Positions 61,153-64,000 of a stretch of 64,000 bases of DNA are shown here, one piece after another. Within the stretch, counting starts at the first letter, position 1. Each line of letters begins with the position of its first letter. A program made the position numbers and the translations under genes. Source of the stretch: Cololabis saira (Eukaryota > Chordata > Actinopteri > Beloniformes > Belonidae); the NCBI RefSeq assembly GCF_033807715.1, contig NC_084590.1:34561505-34625504 (forward strand). Direction: 5' to 3'. Below the pieces are notes generated by a model. The model saw only the letters and a program-made list of their open reading frames with translations, searched no databases and was not told the origin of the DNA.

Positions 61153-61914
61153 TACCGTATTTACCGCACTAAAAGATGCACTTAAAATACCTAATTTTCC
61201 TCAAAAATCAGAAGTGAGCCCTATAATCCGGCGCGCCTTATGTATGAATTCTTATTGTGCTTACTGACCTCGAACCAGTTTTATGTGGTACACTGCACCT
61301 AAGAATCTGTCAAAATGTTTTAGTGCGACTTTGGTAAGTGAGAAGCCGCTCCGCTTGATTCAGCCGACACATCAAAGTTGGTCCTTGGTTGGATACGGGT
61401 TGCACCGTCAGAAAACGTTAGATAACTAATTATGTAGTGCTGGCAGGCAAACATCATCCAACATCTAGTCAGTGTTACCTTACTTTCATTACACGTCAAG
61501 CCAATCTTAGGTTTTTAGCACAAATCCAATTTTTAAATCTATATCATAATCCATTTGTAATTAAATGTTAGAACACAACGTTCCAACCTCGCACTAACTA
61601 TTCTGGTGTCAGCTATTGCTGTCAATGATGAACCAATCAAAGAACAGGACATGGTACAACGCTTACATCCTTCTCTTTTTATTTGTAGATTTGTGGAAGG
61701 TGAATGATTTAAAATGTGAGTGTATTTTTCTGTAATAGGAACAACTGAACGATATTCTGAGTTATTGTGAATTAGTTGAATAAAGCTTTACTTACCAGAC
61801 TCTTTTGTTTCGCTTCATATGTGTTTTATCATGCGCCTAATGTATATAAAAAAACCCGTTCATTGATATTTCGCCTTATAATGCAGTGCATCTAATGGTC
61901 CGCAAAATACGGTA
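61153..61914. mobile_element. Tigger-like TIR element, non-autonomous, copy 3
   Basis: The ends TACCGTATTTACCGCACTAA and its inverse, 'tggtccgcaaaatacggta', are joined to 'gcgccttatg' and 'cttataatgcagtgcatcta' blocks. These ends are the same class as 25862-27780 and 2796-3697. The size is 762 nt, with TA at the outer ends. No transposase motif was seen. Confidence 0.75.
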
Positions 61915-62478
61915 CACATTTAATTTGAAAGTTTACTGCCGTCATGTGACGTTATTCTTTTTCCCACTGAAACAGGCGTGTATGCTGAATAATTAGCTTT
62001 TAGAACACAAATCATAGTCAGGCAATACACCATGAAAAAAGCACAAATGCAAATAAATGGAAACGGAAAATTGTATTTACTTAAAAGTTGATTATGTAAA
62101 ATGACGGTTAAAGATAAAATGCAAGCGTAGCACACAAGCTGAAGTCATGCTGTCCACAGTTATGCATCAGCAAGTCGGTAAAGCCACCATGTGAAAAGCT
62201 CTAGATGGTTTCTAATGCTTTCCGACTTCAATTATTTAAAAACTCCCCTGCCTTGTCATCTGTGTCTTCATATTTCCACATCTTTATAGAGCAGTATTCG
62301 CTTGTTACATTGAATGTATGTCTCCTCTTTTCATTCAAGACTTTTTTTCTTTTCTCCCAGGTCACAAATCTTTCTATGTAACCATGACAATGTAAATGTC
62401 CAATATGGCTGTGGGGAATAACCGTGCTGAATGTTTTTAACCCCTCTCTAAACCGAGCTGTTTTCTGCTGTCATTTAG
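61915..62478. other. ncam1: ncam1 intron, last part before Ig4 second exon
   Basis: Nothing recognised except the acceptor region. Confidence 0.5.
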
Positions 62479-62629
62479 AGCCTGGATGGGAATGTTGTGG
62501 TGAGGAGCGACGCTCGTGTGTCCTCCCTCACTCTGAAGTATGTGAAGTATACAGATGCTGGCCAGTACCTCTGCACAGCGCGCAGCGCCATCGGAGACGA
62601 TGATCAAGCAGCTTATCTGGAGGTTCGCT
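62479..62629 (+). CDS. ncam1: ncam1 exon, Ig4 second half
   Basis: This 151-nt exon encodes SLDGNVVVRSDARVSSLTLK, then YVKYTDAGQYLCTARSAIGD and DDQAAYLEVR plus one base. It opens in phase 0, as needed to follow either the previous constant exon or the VASE exon. The second Ig4 cysteine is in YLCTA. The LDG-VVRS-ARVSSLTLK opening is diagnostic of NCAM1. The acceptor is TGTCATTTAG and the donor GTGAGT. The final T pairs with AT of the next exon to give Tyr. Confidence 0.96.
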
Positions 62630-62758
62630 GTGAGTATTTCCTCCTCTTAAGTTTTTTAGACCCTAAAAGATGAGCATGTAATAGAACTGAGAGTCTTTCG
62701 CTGTCTGAAGCGAAGGGTTTTGTGGGATGCTTGTGTTAAATAAGTGTTTCTTCTGTAG

Positions 62759-62946
62759 ATACTCCCAAGATCCATGGAACTGTGGCGGTGTATACCTGGG
62801 AGGGAAATCCTGTCAATATCAGCTGTGAAGTCAAAGCTTTTCCCACCGATGTGTCTATGACGTGGCTGAGGGATGGACTGCAGCTTCCTAACTCCAACAC
62901 CACCAATATTAAGATCTTCAGAACTCCCTCATCCAGCTTCCTGCAG
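62759..62946 (+). CDS. ncam1: ncam1 exon, Ig5 first half
   Basis: This 188-nt exon encodes YTPKIHGTVAVYTWEGNPVN, then ISCEVKAFPTDVSMTWLRDG and LQLPNSNTTNIKIFRTPSSS and FLQ. The first Ig5 cysteine is in ISCEV and the core tryptophan in MTWLRDG. Sequons NIS and NTT match two of the three Ig5 N-glycosylation sites of mammalian NCAM1. The NTT site matches one of the two known polysialic-acid carriers. The intron before it is only 129 nt. The donor GTGCAG is weak, and read-through reaches a stop soon after. Confidence 0.96.
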
Positions 62947-63274
62947 GTGCAGACACTTCAAAAAAAGCACTTGACACTCTAAATTAAATATACAGAGTTC
63001 ATCCACATGCATACAGACCACCCACCTTCCCCGTGTCATCAACATTTCATGAGTACAGACTTGAAGTAAGGGGTTTTTCTTTCAGCTTCATTGTGAAAAA
63101 GTACATGAATAAGTCATGAACAGGAAAGCTCACAGCAACAAATAAGAAAAAAAGCTACAAAGCAAAAGGTCACCTTCTTTGTGTTTGACGCATGAGTTTC
63201 TTCATCTGGTTTGATACACTTCCCTTCATTTATTTACTGCTTCTTTTTTTTCCTTTTTTTTTCCCTCCTTCCAG
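62947..63274. other. ncam1: ncam1 intron within Ig5
   Basis: 328 nt with a long T/C-rich tract (63236-63272) before the acceptor. Confidence 0.75.
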
Positions 63275-63371
63275 ATCACCCCTGAGTCTGAAAACGATTT
63301 CGGGAGCTATAACTGCACTGCCTCAAATGAGATGGGCACAGAATCAAAGGAGTTCCTGCTCATTCAGGCTG
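63275..63371 (+). CDS. ncam1: ncam1 exon, Ig5 second half
   Basis: This 97-nt exon encodes ITPESENDFGSYNCTASNEM followed by GTESKEFLLIQA plus one base. The TPESENDFG-YNCTA motif is nearly the same as in mammalian NCAM1. The second Ig5 cysteine is in YNCTA, where NCT is the last sequon, the other known polysialic-acid carrier. The acceptor follows a long T/C tract (CCTCCTTCCAG) and the donor is GTCAGT. It ends in phase 1, as expected before the first fibronectin type III exon, which is not in the window. Confidence 0.96.
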
Positions 63372-64000
63372 GTCAGTGTCGGTGCCATGATTCAAAATCA
63401 TTCTTAATGTTGCACTTAAATGTTGTTGTTTGATCAGACCAGTACAGACAAGAGCAAAACGTCTGGCTGCATCATGCGCAGTATTTCACAGCCTTAAGGT
63501 GACGTCAGTAGTTAAAAAGTAAATCATTTAGGAAGCTGAAGTGATGCAAGAGCCTTTTCTTGCTCTGGACTGGGAAAACCAATCATTCATTTGTACTGAT
63601 TCGTACACTTGGATCATGTTATATTACACACACACACTGCAATGTTTGTTTAGATTCAGTTAAAAAGACAAAAGATAATTTATCAGCATTGCTTACTTTC
63701 TGCTGTTCTACATCTAGGCGTTTCAATTTGAGCAAGGGTAGAAGGAAATGCAAAGCCGCACAGATTACTTTGCACCCTTTAACAAATGCGGTATGAAAAA
63801 TAAATTGTATTTAAATTGCAGCTTTTCATTGTCACATCACATTGGGACCGCACTCAGCCGCAAGGCAGATGGAACAAAGAGCAGAGAGGATGTCGGTTTT
63901 AAGCCACAGCCCAAAGTGAATGCACTGAAAACAACCATATTCTTCACACCGAGCTGAACATGGGCACCCACAGCAATTACAGCGTGCCTTTTTATTTCCC
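63372..64000. other. ncam1: ncam1 intron after Ig5, partial
   Basis: No fibronectin type III exon is reached before the window ends. Nothing else recognised. Confidence 0.6.

Overview
This is vertebrate nuclear DNA, almost certainly from a teleost fish. The only gene I can support is a plus-strand neural cell adhesion molecule 1 gene (ncam1). Ten constant exons plus one alternative exon lie between 38343 and 63371, and together they encode immunoglobulin domains 1 to 5 of the extracellular part. The exons have matching splice phases, the paired Ig cysteines, and NCAM1-type landmarks ([28 protein letters not shown]). They also include a 30-nt VASE-type exon between the two halves of Ig4, which favours NCAM1 over NCAM2. 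I cannot tell ncam1a from ncam1b. The signal-peptide exon was not found and probably lies upstream. The fibronectin, membrane and cytoplasmic exons lie downstream of the window.

Layout. 1-38342 is presumed to be a large first intron of at least 38.3 kb with no host coding sequence that I can recognise, but it is rich in mobile-element debris. It holds two relatives of a pogo/Tigger-like transposon (2796-3697; 25862-27780). It also holds Tc1-like relics (around 6.8, 9.9 and 14.0 kb), a tRNA-derived SINE (19861-20085), two copies of a common SINE-like teleost repeat, a 1.3-kb element with TTAA flanks (28372-29695), and long microsatellites. From 31548 to 38170 there is a dense nest of IS630/Tc1/mariner-type elements with TA flanks. 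It includes two nearly identical 1.83-kb composite units, each carrying the same internal element, and a poly(A)-tailed retroposed sequence with an unrecognised membrane/coiled-coil reading frame.

38343-63371 is the exon-bearing part. Exon pairs build Ig1 (38343, 40040), Ig2 (41307, 43495), Ig3 (44013, 46205), Ig4 (48053, optional VASE 56179, 62479) and Ig5 (62759, 63275). Its introns hold an L2-type LINE fragment (39236-39905), a long TG repeat (45054-45177), a 0.85-kb inverted-repeat element (51247-52101), a MITE that contains a fragment like the esterase domain of LINE ORF1 (59374-60048), and a third Tigger-like TIR element (61153-61914).

No operon, CRISPR, RNA gene or defence-type system is present. 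The most interesting items are the VASE exon, the doubled composite transposon unit, the nested Tigger-like element with its in-window empty site, the esterase-bearing MITE, and the retroposed unknown reading frame. All family assignments were made by eye from remembered motifs; no search was run.
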